From Leptospira interrogans (GTDB lineage: Bacteria > Spirochaetota > Leptospiria > Leptospirales > Leptospiraceae): DNA of 64,000 nucleotides. The position numbers and the translations under genes were made by a program. Every line of letters begins with the position of its first letter. Position 1 is the stretch's first letter. Below the pieces are notes generated by a model. The model ran no database searches, had not been told where the DNA came from, and saw only the letters and a list, made by a program, of their open reading frames with translations. Positions 44,879 through 54,536 of this stretch are shown in pieces. Where the stretch lies: assembly GCF_900156205.1 (NCBI RefSeq), contig NZ_FTNA01000005.1, positions 62,001-126,000 on the forward strand, read 5' to 3'.

Positions 44879-44892
44879 AAGGAAACGAGTTT

Positions 44893-44965
<73 letters not shown>

Positions 44966-45056
44966 AAACTCATGGACAGAATAGAAAGACGATCGACACT
45001 GTCAACGAAAAAGATCGAAGCCGCTCTTCTCAAATCCTGTTTAGTGGAGAGACATT

Positions 45057-45722
45057 ATGTTTTCTTCGTCTAAAGTCTGTAATCCGATTCTTCGTGAACA
45101 AGAAAGAAAAAATATGGTCGATCTTCAAATCGCCTCTCGAGGAATTAGAGATAAAAAAATTCTCTCTGCAATGCTTTCGATTCCAAGAGAATGTTTTGTT
45201 CCGAATTCCCATATTTTGCAAGCATACGAAGATAAACCACTTCCAATCGGTTGTAATCAAACCATCTCTCAGCCGTTTATGGTAGCATGGATGTCTTTAC
45301 TTCTTGAAGTTCGAAAAGGAGACCGTATCTTTGAAATTGGAACCGGCTCGGGTTATCAAAGCGCCGTTTTAATTTTTTTAGAAGCCACGTTATACTCCGT
45401 TGAATTCTTTGACTCTCTTTCTAAAACCGCTACTCAAAATTTAGAATGTTGGAATCCAGGCTGTACTCAAACGAATCGTTTTATGATCGGAAGTGCGACT
45501 GAAATTCTAAAACCGGAACTTCAATTTGATAAGATGATTTCTTGCGCTGCACTTCCGAATCTTCCAGATACAAAAAGCTCCTACTTTCAATCTCTTATAC
45601 CGGGAGGAATTTTTATCTTCCCAATGGGAAAACGAGATCAATATTTGATCTTCGCAAAAAGAAATCTCAACGACTGGTCCTTTGAATCCAAAGGTGGGGT
45701 TCGATTTGTTCCTTTACTTTAA
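45057..45722 (+). CDS. pcm: Protein-L-isoaspartate O-methyltransferase
   Basis: 221 residues. QTISQP at 68-73 and the SAM-binding motif IFEIGTGSGYQSAVL at 91-105, with SVEFFDSLSKTA following, are the PCMT signature. It methylates isoaspartyl residues in damaged proteins. IPGGIFIFPMG near 181-191 is the usual closing strand. Upstream lies tRNA-Phe on the other strand; the next gene starts 169 bp downstream, so it is probably monocistronic. Confident. Confidence 0.94.
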   Translation: MFSSSKVCNPILREQERKNMVDLQIASRGIRDKKILSAMLSIPRECFVPNSHILQAYEDKPLPIGCNQTISQPFMVAWMSLLLEVRKGDRIFEIGTGSGYQSAVLIFLEATLYSVEFFDSLSKTATQNLECWNPGCTQTNRFMIGSATEILKPELQFDKMISCAALPNLPDTKSSYFQSLIPGGIFIFPMGKRDQYLIFAKRNLNDWSFESKGGVRFVPLL

Positions 45723-45891
45723 CTTGTATCCACGTCTTTATGGATTATTTTAAAAATACTTTTGAATATTCGCTTTTGCAAGATAAAGTATTTTTGAAAT
45801 TGTTGATAGAATTCTTTTAATCTTTTTTAAATATTTTTCTATCTTGGAAAAACTGCAAGTTGAAACACTATCTACTTTAGGATGAACGACT

Positions 45892-47592
45892 ATGGATCTA
45901 TTGAACCCTAAAAAAACCGAATTTAAACATCTGGACGAAAAATCTAGAAACATCATGAAACGTACCATTGCCTTTTTTGAAAAGAAAGGAAAGAATAAAC
46001 TAAAAGAAGACGACAGAAATCAAACCTGGTATGCGGACTTTTTAGAATTTCAAAAGAGCGAAAAAATTTTCGCCACTTTAATGACTCCTTCCGGTTACGG
46101 CGAAAATGATTCTAGATGGGATACAACTCGAATCTGCGACTTTAACGAAATCGCTGGTTTTTACGGTCTTTGTTATTGGTATACTTGGCAGGTTTCTATG
46201 TTAGGACTTGGTCCAATCTGGAACAGTAAAAATGAAGAGATCAAACACAAAACCGCAAAACTATTGTTAGATGGTGAAATATTCGCTTTTGGTCTTTCCG
46301 AAAAAGAACACGGTGCAGATTTAATTTCTAGCGATATGTCCTTAGAAAATAAAGGTAACGGCAACTACATCGCCAACGGAAGAAAATACTATATCGGAAA
46401 TTCAAATAAGGCCGCGATCGTATCCACTTTCGGTAAGATGAAGGATACCGGAAATTACGTTTTTTTTGCGGTCAACTCCGGTCATAAAAACTACGAACTG
46501 ATTCAGAACGTAGTCAACTCTCAGAGTTACGTAGGAGAATATGCTCTAAAAGATTATCCTATTTCCGAAAAGGAAATCCTTTCTAAAGACAGAGAAGCTT
46601 GGGATGCGTCTCTCAGTACAATCGCAGTTTGTAAATACAATCTAGGTTGGGCTTCTATTGGGATTTGTACTCATTCTTTTTACGAAGCTCTCAATCACGC
46701 TTCCAAAAGAAAATTATTTAATCGTAATGTAACAGATTTTTCTCAAATCAAACAGATGTTTGTGGATGCCTATTGTAGACTTTTTTCCATGAAACTTTTT
46801 GCGGCAAGGGCTAAGGATTATATGAGATCTGCCTCTGCAACAGACAGACGTTATCTTTTATTCAATCCAATGGTAAAGATGAAAGTTACCATGCAAGGCG
46901 AAGAAGTGATCAATCTTCTTTGGGACGTTATCGCTGCTAAAGGTTTTGAAAAAAATATGTATTTTGAAATGGCGGCCAAGGATATTCGAGGACTTCCAAA
47001 ATTGGAAGGTACTGCACACGTAAACATGGCTTTAATCATCAAGTTCATGAATAATTATTTTTTCGAACCAAATTCTTCCCTTCCGGTTGTTCCTAAAATC
47101 GACGATTTTAAAAACGATGATTTTCTTTTTAATCAGGGAACTACTTCTAAAGGTTTTGAAAAAATTACATTCAGAGATTATAATGAAGTGTATTCAAACA
47201 TAGATCTTCCAAACGTTCAAATTTTCAGAAAACAAATTGCGGTTTTAAAAGAATTCTTAAAATCCACTCCTCCCGATTCTAAACAATCTAAAGATTTAGA
47301 CTTTATGCTAATTCTTGGAGAATTGTTTACGTTAGTCGCTTATGGTCAGCTTTTAATTGAAAATGCTGCCATTGAAAAAGTAGATAACGATCTTTTAGAT
47401 CAAATTTTCGATTTTATGGTGCGCGATTGTTCCAAATACGCTCTTCAACTTTATTCCAAAAGAAGCAGCACAAAAGAACAAATGGAAAAATGTCTGGCTA
47501 TGATTTTTAAACCCGCTGAAAACGAAGAACTTTTTAATCGTGTTTGTGCAAAGGTTTACTCTTATAAGGACGCTTATGAAATGGCTCCTTAA
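45892..47592 (+). CDS. Acyl-CoA dehydrogenase family protein
   Basis: 566 residues. The N-terminal helical domain (to ~125) is followed by FAFGLSEKEHGADLISSDMSLENKGNGNYIANGRKYYIGNSNKAAIVSTFGKM (~123-175), the middle beta domain that contacts FAD and substrate, and a C-terminal helical bundle with FNPMVKMKVTMQGEEVINLLWDVIAAKGFEK and the GTAHVNMALI segment. It oxidises acyl-CoA at C2-C3; chain length unknown. The C-terminal ~150 residues extend beyond the usual ~390-residue enzymes. No electron-transfer flavoprotein gene is adjacent. Leptospira depend on fatty acids for carbon, which fits. Confidence 0.88.
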   Translation: MDLLNPKKTEFKHLDEKSRNIMKRTIAFFEKKGKNKLKEDDRNQTWYADFLEFQKSEKIFATLMTPSGYGENDSRWDTTRICDFNEIAGFYGLCYWYTWQVSMLGLGPIWNSKNEEIKHKTAKLLLDGEIFAFGLSEKEHGADLISSDMSLENKGNGNYIANGRKYYIGNSNKAAIVSTFGKMKDTGNYVFFAVNSGHKNYELIQNVVNSQSYVGEYALKDYPISEKEILSKDREAWDASLSTIAVCKYNLGWASIGICTHSFYEALNHASKRKLFNRNVTDFSQIKQMFVDAYCRLFSMKLFAARAKDYMRSASATDRRYLLFNPMVKMKVTMQGEEVINLLWDVIAAKGFEKNMYFEMAAKDIRGLPKLEGTAHVNMALIIKFMNNYFFEPNSSLPVVPKIDDFKNDDFLFNQGTTSKGFEKITFRDYNEVYSNIDLPNVQIFRKQIAVLKEFLKSTPPDSKQSKDLDFMLILGELFTLVAYGQLLIENAAIEKVDNDLLDQIFDFMVRDCSKYALQLYSKRSSTKEQMEKCLAMIFKPAENEELFNRVCAKVYSYKDAYEMAP

Positions 47593-47732
47593 ACTTCGTT
47601 CGTTTTTGTATGTATGATTATTTTTTTATAATATAAGGGTTTTATTTTATGTTGAAGTTCAACTAAAAAAAACCGAAATCTTCCATTTTTGAAAAAATTT
47701 CATACTTTAAACCGTAAGTTAAAATCAATTTC

Positions 47733-48452
47733 ATGGATTCTATTCGTTCTAAAAAAGAAATCAAATTGATTCTTTCAAAACTTTCCGATTCCGATGAATC
47801 CCTCTGGATTTTCATCATTGAATCGGAGCTTTTGAAGAAAAAAATAAAGTTCCCACTACTTGAGTTTGTTGGAAAAGAACTCTATTTTAAAATTCCTGAA
47901 ATGAATCAGATCTATTTTACAGATCAAATTATAAAGCTTGGACATATGGGAAGTTACGTCATCTCTGCAATTATCCTTCAGCTTCGTATGGAAAAACATT
48001 TCGAACAATCTTTAAATAAGGCTGTTGAATACATCCTTTTAGGAAACGAATGGTACGTATGTGACATCATCGGAGAAAGAATTATGGGCTATTTTCTTCT
48101 CAAAGAGCCCGAAAAAACCCTTCCAATTTTAAAAAATTACATCAACGATAAAAACGGTTGGATCGTTCGTTCGGTGGGAGTCGCTTCTCATTATGCAGTC
48201 AAAAAAGGTCTCGGAAAAAAATACGTGGAAGTTACGTTTTATCTTCTTTTATCTAAAACGGATACAAAAGACTTTCATACTAAAAAAGGAATTGGTTGGG
48301 CTCTTAAAACCATTTCTAAATTTTATCCGGATATCATTCAAAAATTTGAATCTAATTTACTAGCAAACCCTTCTATTCAACCGTTTTTTAGAAAAAAAAT
48401 AGAAATTGGCCTAAGTAGATCTTCAAAGTATGGCTCAAAGTATTCGGATTAA
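47733..48452 (+). CDS. AlkD-like HEAT-repeat protein (DNA alkylation repair superfamily)
   Basis: 239 residues, all-helical. LLGNEWYVCDIIGERIMGYFL, INDKNGWIVRSVGVASHYAVKKG and KKGIGWALKTISKFYPDIIQKF match by pattern the AlkC/AlkD superfamily, whose HEAT-like repeats wrap DNA and let tryptophans flank alkylated bases. Catalytic residues cannot be certified, so it may be a non-glycosylase relative. It overlaps the next gene by 23 bp, so the two are coupled; the partner is an SPL-like radical SAM protein, which suggests (inference) a DNA-repair pair. Confidence 0.6.
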   Translation: MDSIRSKKEIKLILSKLSDSDESLWIFIIESELLKKKIKFPLLEFVGKELYFKIPEMNQIYFTDQIIKLGHMGSYVISAIILQLRMEKHFEQSLNKAVEYILLGNEWYVCDIIGERIMGYFLLKEPEKTLPILKNYINDKNGWIVRSVGVASHYAVKKGLGKKYVEVTFYLLLSKTDTKDFHTKKGIGWALKTISKFYPDIIQKFESNLLANPSIQPFFRKKIEIGLSRSSKYGSKYSD

Positions 48453-49332
48453 AAATATTCTCAATAAAACGAAACGAAGAGATCCTTGGTTTTTAGACGA
48501 CTATACAATCAATCCGTATAGCGGTTGTTCTTTTCGTTGTTTATATTGTTACGTAAAAGGTAGTAAATACGGCCTAAACGTTGAAGATAAACTTTCTATT
48601 AAAGAAAACGCTGTTGAAATTCTAGACAAACAATTATCTAACCTTGCTAAAAAGAATCGACACGGTATTATCGTTCTTTCCTCTGCTACTGATCCTTATT
48701 TACAACTTGAAAAAGAACGCGGTCTTACCAGAGAATTACTTAAGATAATTTTAAAGTATAAATTTCCAGTTCATATACTTACTAAATCAGATTTAATTTT
48801 ACGAGACCTAGATTTGTTAAGCGAAATTGAAAAAAACGCAATTCTTCCAGTAGATTTGCAAAACCAATTAAGCCGTAAATCGTTTATTACGTTTTCATTT
48901 TCTATTCTGGATGATTCTATTGCTAAAATTTTTGAACCAGGTGCAACCTCTCCTAGTTTACGCATCTCTGCACTTAAAGAAACTTTAAAAGAAGGTTTTT
49001 TTTCCGGAGTAAGTTTGATGCCCTTACTTCCTCATATTTCAGACACAGGGGAAAATTTAGAATTTATGTTTCAAACGTTTCAAGAGATCGGAATCCGATA
49101 TATCTTCCCTGCGAGTTTGACTCTTTTTGGAGGAAACGATCCTTTGGATCATAAAAATCTAATTTTTAAAGCGATCGAAAATCACTTTCCTCATCTACTT
49201 TCCAAATATCAAAAATTTTTTTCCAAAAATTTCAGAATGCCCAATTTCTATCAAAACGCTCTTTACCACAAAACTTCCGAGTTATGTTCTAAATACGGTT
49301 TACAAAAAGGAATTTTGACAACTGAATTCTAA
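48430..49332 (+). CDS. SPL (spore photoproduct lyase)-like radical SAM protein
   Basis: 300 residues. NPYSGCSFRCLYCYVKGSKYG has the radical SAM cluster cysteines at 33, 37 and 40 (CxxxCxxC), followed by IVLSSATDPYLQLEKERGLTRELLKI and HILTKSDLILRD, typical of the SPL/Rv2578c-like group. True spore photoproduct lyase acts in spore formers, which Leptospira is not, so another repair or modification role is likely. It begins inside the 3' end of the AlkD-like gene. The ATG at 48430 gives MAQSIRIKNILNKTKRRDPWFLDDYTINPYSGC, a usual length before the cluster. Confidence 0.8.
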   Translation: MAQSIRIKNILNKTKRRDPWFLDDYTINPYSGCSFRCLYCYVKGSKYGLNVEDKLSIKENAVEILDKQLSNLAKKNRHGIIVLSSATDPYLQLEKERGLTRELLKIILKYKFPVHILTKSDLILRDLDLLSEIEKNAILPVDLQNQLSRKSFITFSFSILDDSIAKIFEPGATSPSLRISALKETLKEGFFSGVSLMPLLPHISDTGENLEFMFQTFQEIGIRYIFPASLTLFGGNDPLDHKNLIFKAIENHFPHLLSKYQKFFSKNFRMPNFYQNALYHKTSELCSKYGLQKGILTTEF

Positions 49333-49509
49333 GTCTGTCATTCCAAACCTAAAGACTATATAAATTTGATAATGGAGAAGAATTACTGGAAAGGATCAAG
49401 GTTTTTGTGGTAGTATTATAGTTTATTATAAATTTCTAATGAATCGTCGTTTATTTTTTTGAGACTCTAAATCAAATTATATATACTGGCAGATCAGTAA
49501 TTCTTTACT

Positions 49510-49937
49510 TAACATGAGTTCGGCGTAAGAACCCATGATTCTGAAAAAAGTTGAAATCTGAACTTTATAGATCGATTCCTTACTACTCGTGCTCACAAAA
49601 ATAGCACCAAGTTATTACTGATTTCTAGAAAATTTAGTACCGTTAATTTTATCACAAAACACTGATTCTATGTAAAATATTAGGTACATATTATATAGTT
49701 ATGAGTAATGGCTGAATTGCGAAAAAAAATAGCTGCGTTTAAAAAATATCACAAATTCGGGATTTACGATATTTTAGAGCAGGGTCAAAACATTCAAATT
49801 TTTGAAACAATTTAACCCAAGTATTCTCTTTATGCGTCCGAGTAGTAAATTACTGCAAACCACGATTTTACAGACAAATCCTAAAATTGTGGGAACTCAT
49901 ACTTTTAGAAAAGTCTTTCTCAGTCGAACTTATGCTT
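49510..49937 (+). repeat. TAACGTGAG-family element interrupted by a MITE
   Basis: Left end TAACATGAGTTCGGCGTAAG, diverged right end CAGTCGAACTTATGCTTAA. ATCGATTCCTTA on one side and TAAATTACTGCAAACCACG on the other resume the usual family order once the MITE is removed. Confidence 0.55.
49581..49847 (+). repeat. Long variant of the TACTACTCGG MITE, 267 bp
   Basis: Left end TACTACTCGTGCTCACA is diverged, right end ATGCGTCCGAGTAGTA is intact. About 90 bp of extra internal sequence is present compared with the 175-bp copies. It lies inside another repeat and is bordered by TA. Confidence 0.65.
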
Positions 49938-50306
49938 AAATGGGATTTTAATTTTAATGATGGCGTAAAACTGCAAAAATCTGATTGGATGATGATTCTT
50001 TTTGTATTTTATAATAGTTCCTACAATTTTTAAAGTTTAACTGGTAAATCCACAATCTGTGAGAGTTCCCACATTTTAGAAAAAGGAGATTCTGACTTTG
50101 CGAGAGTTCCCACAAATTAGTCACATTACAAATTTTTAAACATTTATTTTTTATGGAAAAATCAGGTTTTTATAAAACGAATTTACTAAGCCAACTCACG
50201 CTAATCAGAAACAGGACGATACTTGATTCGTAACAGTTCCCACATTTTCCAGTCTTAGAATAAATTTATTTTTATACCTAATTCACATTTAATAAATTCT
50301 AAAATT

Positions 50307-50407
50307 AGAGTTGTTAAAAAATTCCATAGCAGTGATCAACAAAACTACTTCAATCGACCATTTCATGAAACAGAAACAAGATGGAGAATTCATTGTTTAA
50401 CAACTCT
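50307..50407 (-). repeat. MITE-like element, AGAGTTGTTG family, 101 bp
   Basis: Ends AGAGTTGTTAAAAAATTCC and TTGTTTAACAACTCT. Flanks are ATT on the left and AAT on the right, so the duplication is not clear. Reverse orientation. Confidence 0.65.
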
Positions 50408-50658
50408 AATGTAGAAATTCAAACCAACTTTTTACTTTGAAAATCACTTAGTAGAAACTGTCGTATTTATCAATTTTTAATTGAATTTTTATAAAATGAT
50501 TTTTACTAATACCGTATAACGAAGTGCATAATATTTTGCACTCAAACAAACCCTTACGATAAAGATTCATTTTACTTTATTATATAACTCTAAATAACAT
50601 AAATTCACGAGAAAAATTTTTTAAAAGTAAACTCGCCTTTGATCGTTAAACGAACTTT

Positions 50659-51678
50659 CTAAAAATCCCAATCGAGTCTTATTGGATAAGTATTTCTTCT
50701 TTTTTCAAAATAATTTGTATCTCCATTTCTCCAGGCTTCTCTCAAAAGACGATCCTCTTCCTTTAAAAAAGTAGAAGTTTTAAATTCTCCGGATGTTTGT
50801 AAAAAAAAATTTAAAGGTGGCAAAGGTTTGTCCTGGTATAAAATTGATAACTTTTCCGCAACTCGGTAAGTTCCGCCAATTCTGCCCAGCTGACTGTAAC
50901 CCGCAACATGAGGAGTCAAAATAGAATGTTTTACTTCTGAAAGTTTTCTTCCCATTTCCAACGTAGGTGGCTCCGGATCAAATACATCTAAAATTTTGAA
51001 TATATCATTTCTTGCAATCAATCGATTAAACGCTTCTCGAGAAAGTATTTCTCCGCGACTCGTATTGATAAAAATCGTACCCGACTTTAAAGAATCAATT
51101 AAAGACGTGCTCACAAATCGAAACGTGGGCTCCGGTCCGTCTTTGGTCAGTGGAACGTGAAAACTCAGAACGGAAGCATCTAAAACTTCACTCAAAGGTC
51201 TGGATTCTGTCTTATAAAACGGGTCATAAAATATACAGTTTACTCCCTTAGATATTAGAATTTTATAAAATTCTTTTCCTGTATGACCGTGTCCTACCAA
51301 GCCGATTTTTAATCCCTTAAGTTCGGATTCTTTAAACCGATTTAAAAGCCCCGCAAAACAATATTCTGCGACAGAACCGGCATTACAACCGGGAGCGTTT
51401 AGAAAAATTTTTTTGAATTCCTTAAGTGCATTAAAATCTACGTGATCCGTTCCAGAACTAACAGTAGCAAAAATTTTTACCGTAGGAAAGTTTTGTATAT
51501 TATCTCGGTTTACTTGAAACCTAGTGTTTGCGATTAAAATCGTGGGTTCGTCTCTTGAAATCTCTCTGATTTGATCGTTAGGATAAGATCTTACTTCCAG
51601 CTTTTCGAAACTTGAAAAAATTTCCTTAGCCCCGATGGTTCCTTCAGGATAATATAAAATCGGTTTTTTTAGCTCCAC
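50659..51678 (-). CDS. PdxB-like 4-phosphoerythronate dehydrogenase / 2-hydroxyacid dehydrogenase
   Basis: 339 residues. NAPGCNAGSVAEYCFAGLL (~95-112), the nucleotide-binding GLVGHGHTGKEF (G129, G131, G134), SFHVPLTKDGPEPTFRFVS and TIFINTSRGEIL are closer to PdxB than to SerA (GCNAxSVAEY, FHxPLTKDGPxPT). PdxB oxidises 4-phosphoerythronate in pyridoxal phosphate synthesis; pdxH, a later gene of the pathway, is at 6.4 kb. A generic hydroxyacid dehydrogenase is the alternative. It diverges from the next operon with an 86-bp gap, and a repeat-filled region lies downstream. Confidence 0.75.
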   Translation of the reverse strand: MELKKPILYYPEGTIGAKEIFSSFEKLEVRSYPNDQIREISRDEPTILIANTRFQVNRDNIQNFPTVKIFATVSSGTDHVDFNALKEFKKIFLNAPGCNAGSVAEYCFAGLLNRFKESELKGLKIGLVGHGHTGKEFYKILISKGVNCIFYDPFYKTESRPLSEVLDASVLSFHVPLTKDGPEPTFRFVSTSLIDSLKSGTIFINTSRGEILSREAFNRLIARNDIFKILDVFDPEPPTLEMGRKLSEVKHSILTPHVAGYSQLGRIGGTYRVAEKLSILYQDKPLPPLNFFLQTSGEFKTSTFLKEEDRLLREAWRNGDTNYFEKRRNTYPIRLDWDF

Positions 51679-51764
51679 TACTTTGTCATCTCATCCCAAC
51701 CTCTTTTTTAGAAAAAACAAAAAAGGTTTGCTTTGAAAAAGATTTTTTAAAAAAATCACGGCCT

Positions 51765-52799
51765 ATGAAAACTCTTCAGCAAAAAATCACATTTCCAATA
51801 TTAGTAGGTTTGATCTCCGTGACTTTAATCATGTTGATTTGGTTCGTATTTTTCAGCGGAAGTAAAATTACTACAAGTTCTTCAGCAAGTTTAGATCCAG
51901 AATCCAGTTCCGGATCCGAAGGATGGATCTTAAATCAAGCGATCATAAATACTTCGCGTAAAATCTTCGACGAAAATGGAAACTGGCTTTCTTTTGATGA
52001 ATTGATACAATATGCGTCAAATGGAGAAATCAATCTAATCTCCGAACTCTCAGACTTGAGAAGACAATGTCCCGAAAACATACATTATGAACAATGTAAC
52101 GAAATTATTCGCGCGTTTATTGCAGATCATTATTTTGGAAAAGATGCAGAATATCTAATGAAGTTATTTTCCAGTTATTTAAAATACGAAACAAAAATGA
52201 AAGAGTTAGAAATATCATATAAATTAAGTAGAGCGGAAAAATATGAACTTATCAAAAAGCAAAGAAGGGAATTTTTCTCTGATAAAGATACGAAACTTAT
52301 CTTTGGTTTAGAAGAAGCGGAAGAAACTTATCTGGATTCCTTGGGAGGTTTTTTAAAAGACACAGAAACATTAAGCGGGGAACAAAGAATGCAAAAATAC
52401 GAAGAGTTCAGAAAAAATGTCTACGGGCAATACTACAATACGATCAAAAAAAGAGAACCGAAATACAATACCTATGAGACAGAGATGTTTTTGAGAGAAA
52501 AAGAATTGGAAAGAATGAGTTCCTCCGAACGAAACAGTAAAACCAGACACATTCGAGAAAAATATTTTGGTAAGGATGGAGCCGATCGTATGGAAACAGT
52601 TTACCAAGAAAGTGAAGAAAAAGAAAAAAAGGAAAAACAGACAGCACAAGAAGAATCTGATTGGATCAGAAAAAATCCTAACGTCAAAGTAGAAACCAAG
52701 GAAAAAGCTCTAATGGAAATTCGGATCAAAAATCTAGGAAAGGAAGAAGCAGAAGAATATTCAAGAAGGCTTAAATATGAAGAGGAAATAAAAAAATAA
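51765..52799 (+). CDS. Lipase-chaperone-like membrane-anchored protein
   Basis: 344 residues. One N-terminal transmembrane segment (~10-31), a Ser-rich linker, then an all-helical charged body with repeated signatures such as FGKDAEYLMKLFSSYLKYETKMKELEIS, RREFFSDKDTKLIFGLEEAEETYLDSL and REKYFGKDGADRMETVYQE. This pattern and topology resemble lipase-specific foldases (LifO/LimK), which hold secreted lipases while they fold in the periplasm. No lipase gene is adjacent, so the client is unknown. lnt follows after 6 bp. Confidence 0.6.
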   Translation: MKTLQQKITFPILVGLISVTLIMLIWFVFFSGSKITTSSSASLDPESSSGSEGWILNQAIINTSRKIFDENGNWLSFDELIQYASNGEINLISELSDLRRQCPENIHYEQCNEIIRAFIADHYFGKDAEYLMKLFSSYLKYETKMKELEISYKLSRAEKYELIKKQRREFFSDKDTKLIFGLEEAEETYLDSLGGFLKDTETLSGEQRMQKYEEFRKNVYGQYYNTIKKREPKYNTYETEMFLREKELERMSSSERNSKTRHIREKYFGKDGADRMETVYQESEEKEKKEKQTAQEESDWIRKNPNVKVETKEKALMEIRIKNLGKEEAEEYSRRLKYEEEIKK

Positions 52800-52805
52800 A
52801 AACAG

Positions 52806-54536
52806 ATGTTTTACAATTTTATTTCCAAAGATTCGATTTTGTACCGACTTATACTGTGTTTTGGAATTGGAATCGGAACCGTGTTCGGACTTTCTCCGTT
52901 TTCGTTTTTTTCGGCGGGTGTATTTGCGTCTATCTCTTGTATTTTTTTGTTTTTTTCCCTCAATAGAACTTCTATTTGGAAAGCTTTCTTGTGGCTTTTG
53001 ATACTTTCTCAAATTTTAAACTTCACTGCTTTTTATTGGATTCCAGGAGCAATTTCTAGAATTTCTGGTGCAAACACTTTTGTTTCCATACTTTTCTTTT
53101 TTTTATACGGACTAATCTCTCATTTAAAGTTTTTTTTGTTTTATACTCTATTCCGCTTTTCTAAAATAGATTCTGCTTCAAAAACTTATATATTACTTAT
53201 ATTTCCCGCCGCTGGAACACTCTCCGATATGATAACGTTTCAAATTTTCCCCTGGTATTGGGGAAACTTAATCTCAGGTTCCATCGTATTTGAACAATTC
53301 GCTTCCATTTGCGGAGTATACGGATTGAGTTTTCTTTTACTATTCATATCATCCACTTTTTTAATATTAGTAAATTATTATAAATATAAAAATTCAAAAG
53401 AATTCAAAACTTCGATCGCAAGTTTGATCTGTATCGCGTTTATATATAGATTCGGTCTTTATCGGATTGGATATATAAACCAATCACAAAATGAATTAAA
53501 ACCTAAAAATCTCTCCGTGCTTATGATTCAACCGGACACCTCTCCAGGCACAAAGGACTTAAAAGCAGACGCCTCTTATTTAAGCGCTACAATGAGTAAG
53601 GTATTTTCCTTAGCCATACCTACTTTCGAAAATTCACCTTCTTTGATCGTAATTCCGGAATCCGCGATTCCGTTTCACGGTACAATCGATTCCGAAGAAA
53701 ATCGGAAAGAAAAAATATATTCTTCTACAATGGAAGGTATCATTTTATATCTTTCAAAACATACAGGAGCCGACGTTCTATTTAACGAATTAAATCTGGA
53801 TGAAAACAAACTCAGAAATCAGGTTAGTCTTTTTAAAAACTTAGACGGCAAAACCGAGAGATACAATAAAAGAAGGTTACTTCCTTTTGGAGAATATCTA
53901 CCGATGGAAAAAAATTTTCCTTTTTTACGTTCTATCTTTCAAGAAACTTCCAGATATGTGCCGGGAGAATTTCCAAAACTTTTAATCGGAAATAAGATCC
54001 AAAATCAAAGATCGTTCTTACCTCCCGAAATTTCTAAATTGAACGAACCAAAAACGTATAGATACGAATTTTCATCCATTGTAGAACATACAAATAAAAT
54101 TAGAAATTTAGAATATTCTTATTCGATCCTTCCTTTACTTTGTTACGAAGCTATGTTTACAGAACTTGTTTTGGATTATTTTCAAAACGAACAAAAACCG
54201 GAAGTTCTAATCAACATCACTAATGATTCTTGGTTCGATTCTGAATTAGAAGCCTATCAACATTCCGGGGCCGTTAGACTCAGGGCGATCGAAACCGGCT
54301 TACCTCTGATTCGCTCCGCAGTCTCTGGAATTTCGGAAGTTTGGGACGCACGCGGAATTCCAATGATCGTTCCAATCGGTTTTCACGAAACCGGAACCAG
54401 GGCGTTTTCTATCCGATTAGATGCTATCGAATCTACGATTTATACCAGATTTGGAAATTCTTTTCTATGGATCTTCTGTATTTTAATTCTGATTTCTCGT
54501 CTTATTTTCGTGTCACGAATAGAAAGGAAAAGTTAA
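52806..54536 (+). CDS. lnt: Apolipoprotein N-acyltransferase
   Basis: 576 residues. About six N-terminal helices, then a nitrilase-type domain in the periplasm. The catalytic triad is visible: Glu285 in VIPESAIPF, Lys355 in YNKRRLLPFGEYLP and Cys446 in LCYEAMF; ITNDSWFDSELEAYQHSGAVRLRAIETGLPLIRSAVSG is the family C-terminal core. It adds the third acyl chain to lipoproteins in the inner membrane, before Lol sorting (lolA is at 40.5 kb). It starts 6 bp after the chaperone-like gene and ends sharing one base with the next start (TAATG). Confidence 0.95.
   Translation: MFYNFISKDSILYRLILCFGIGIGTVFGLSPFSFFSAGVFASISCIFLFFSLNRTSIWKAFLWLLILSQILNFTAFYWIPGAISRISGANTFVSILFFFLYGLISHLKFFLFYTLFRFSKIDSASKTYILLIFPAAGTLSDMITFQIFPWYWGNLISGSIVFEQFASICGVYGLSFLLLFISSTFLILVNYYKYKNSKEFKTSIASLICIAFIYRFGLYRIGYINQSQNELKPKNLSVLMIQPDTSPGTKDLKADASYLSATMSKVFSLAIPTFENSPSLIVIPESAIPFHGTIDSEENRKEKIYSSTMEGIILYLSKHTGADVLFNELNLDENKLRNQVSLFKNLDGKTERYNKRRLLPFGEYLPMEKNFPFLRSIFQETSRYVPGEFPKLLIGNKIQNQRSFLPPEISKLNEPKTYRYEFSSIVEHTNKIRNLEYSYSILPLLCYEAMFTELVLDYFQNEQKPEVLINITNDSWFDSELEAYQHSGAVRLRAIETGLPLIRSAVSGISEVWDARGIPMIVPIGFHETGTRAFSIRLDAIESTIYTRFGNSFLWIFCILILISRLIFVSRIERKS

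Larger units (their letters stand above)
49333..50658. other. 1.3-kb gene-free stretch with nested repeats
   Basis: Contains a TAACGTGAG element (49510-49937) split by a long TACTACTCGG MITE (49581-49847), AGTTCCCACA motifs (50010-50245), and a reverse ~100-bp MITE (50307-50407). 50500-50650 has a weak relative of the ATTTTGC repeat. No gene. Confidence 0.55.

Noticed and set aside
54341..54535. Upstream extension of the YprB-like protein
   Set aside because: The extra 65 codons lie inside lnt in another frame and have low-complexity charged translation; the TAATG junction gives a better start.
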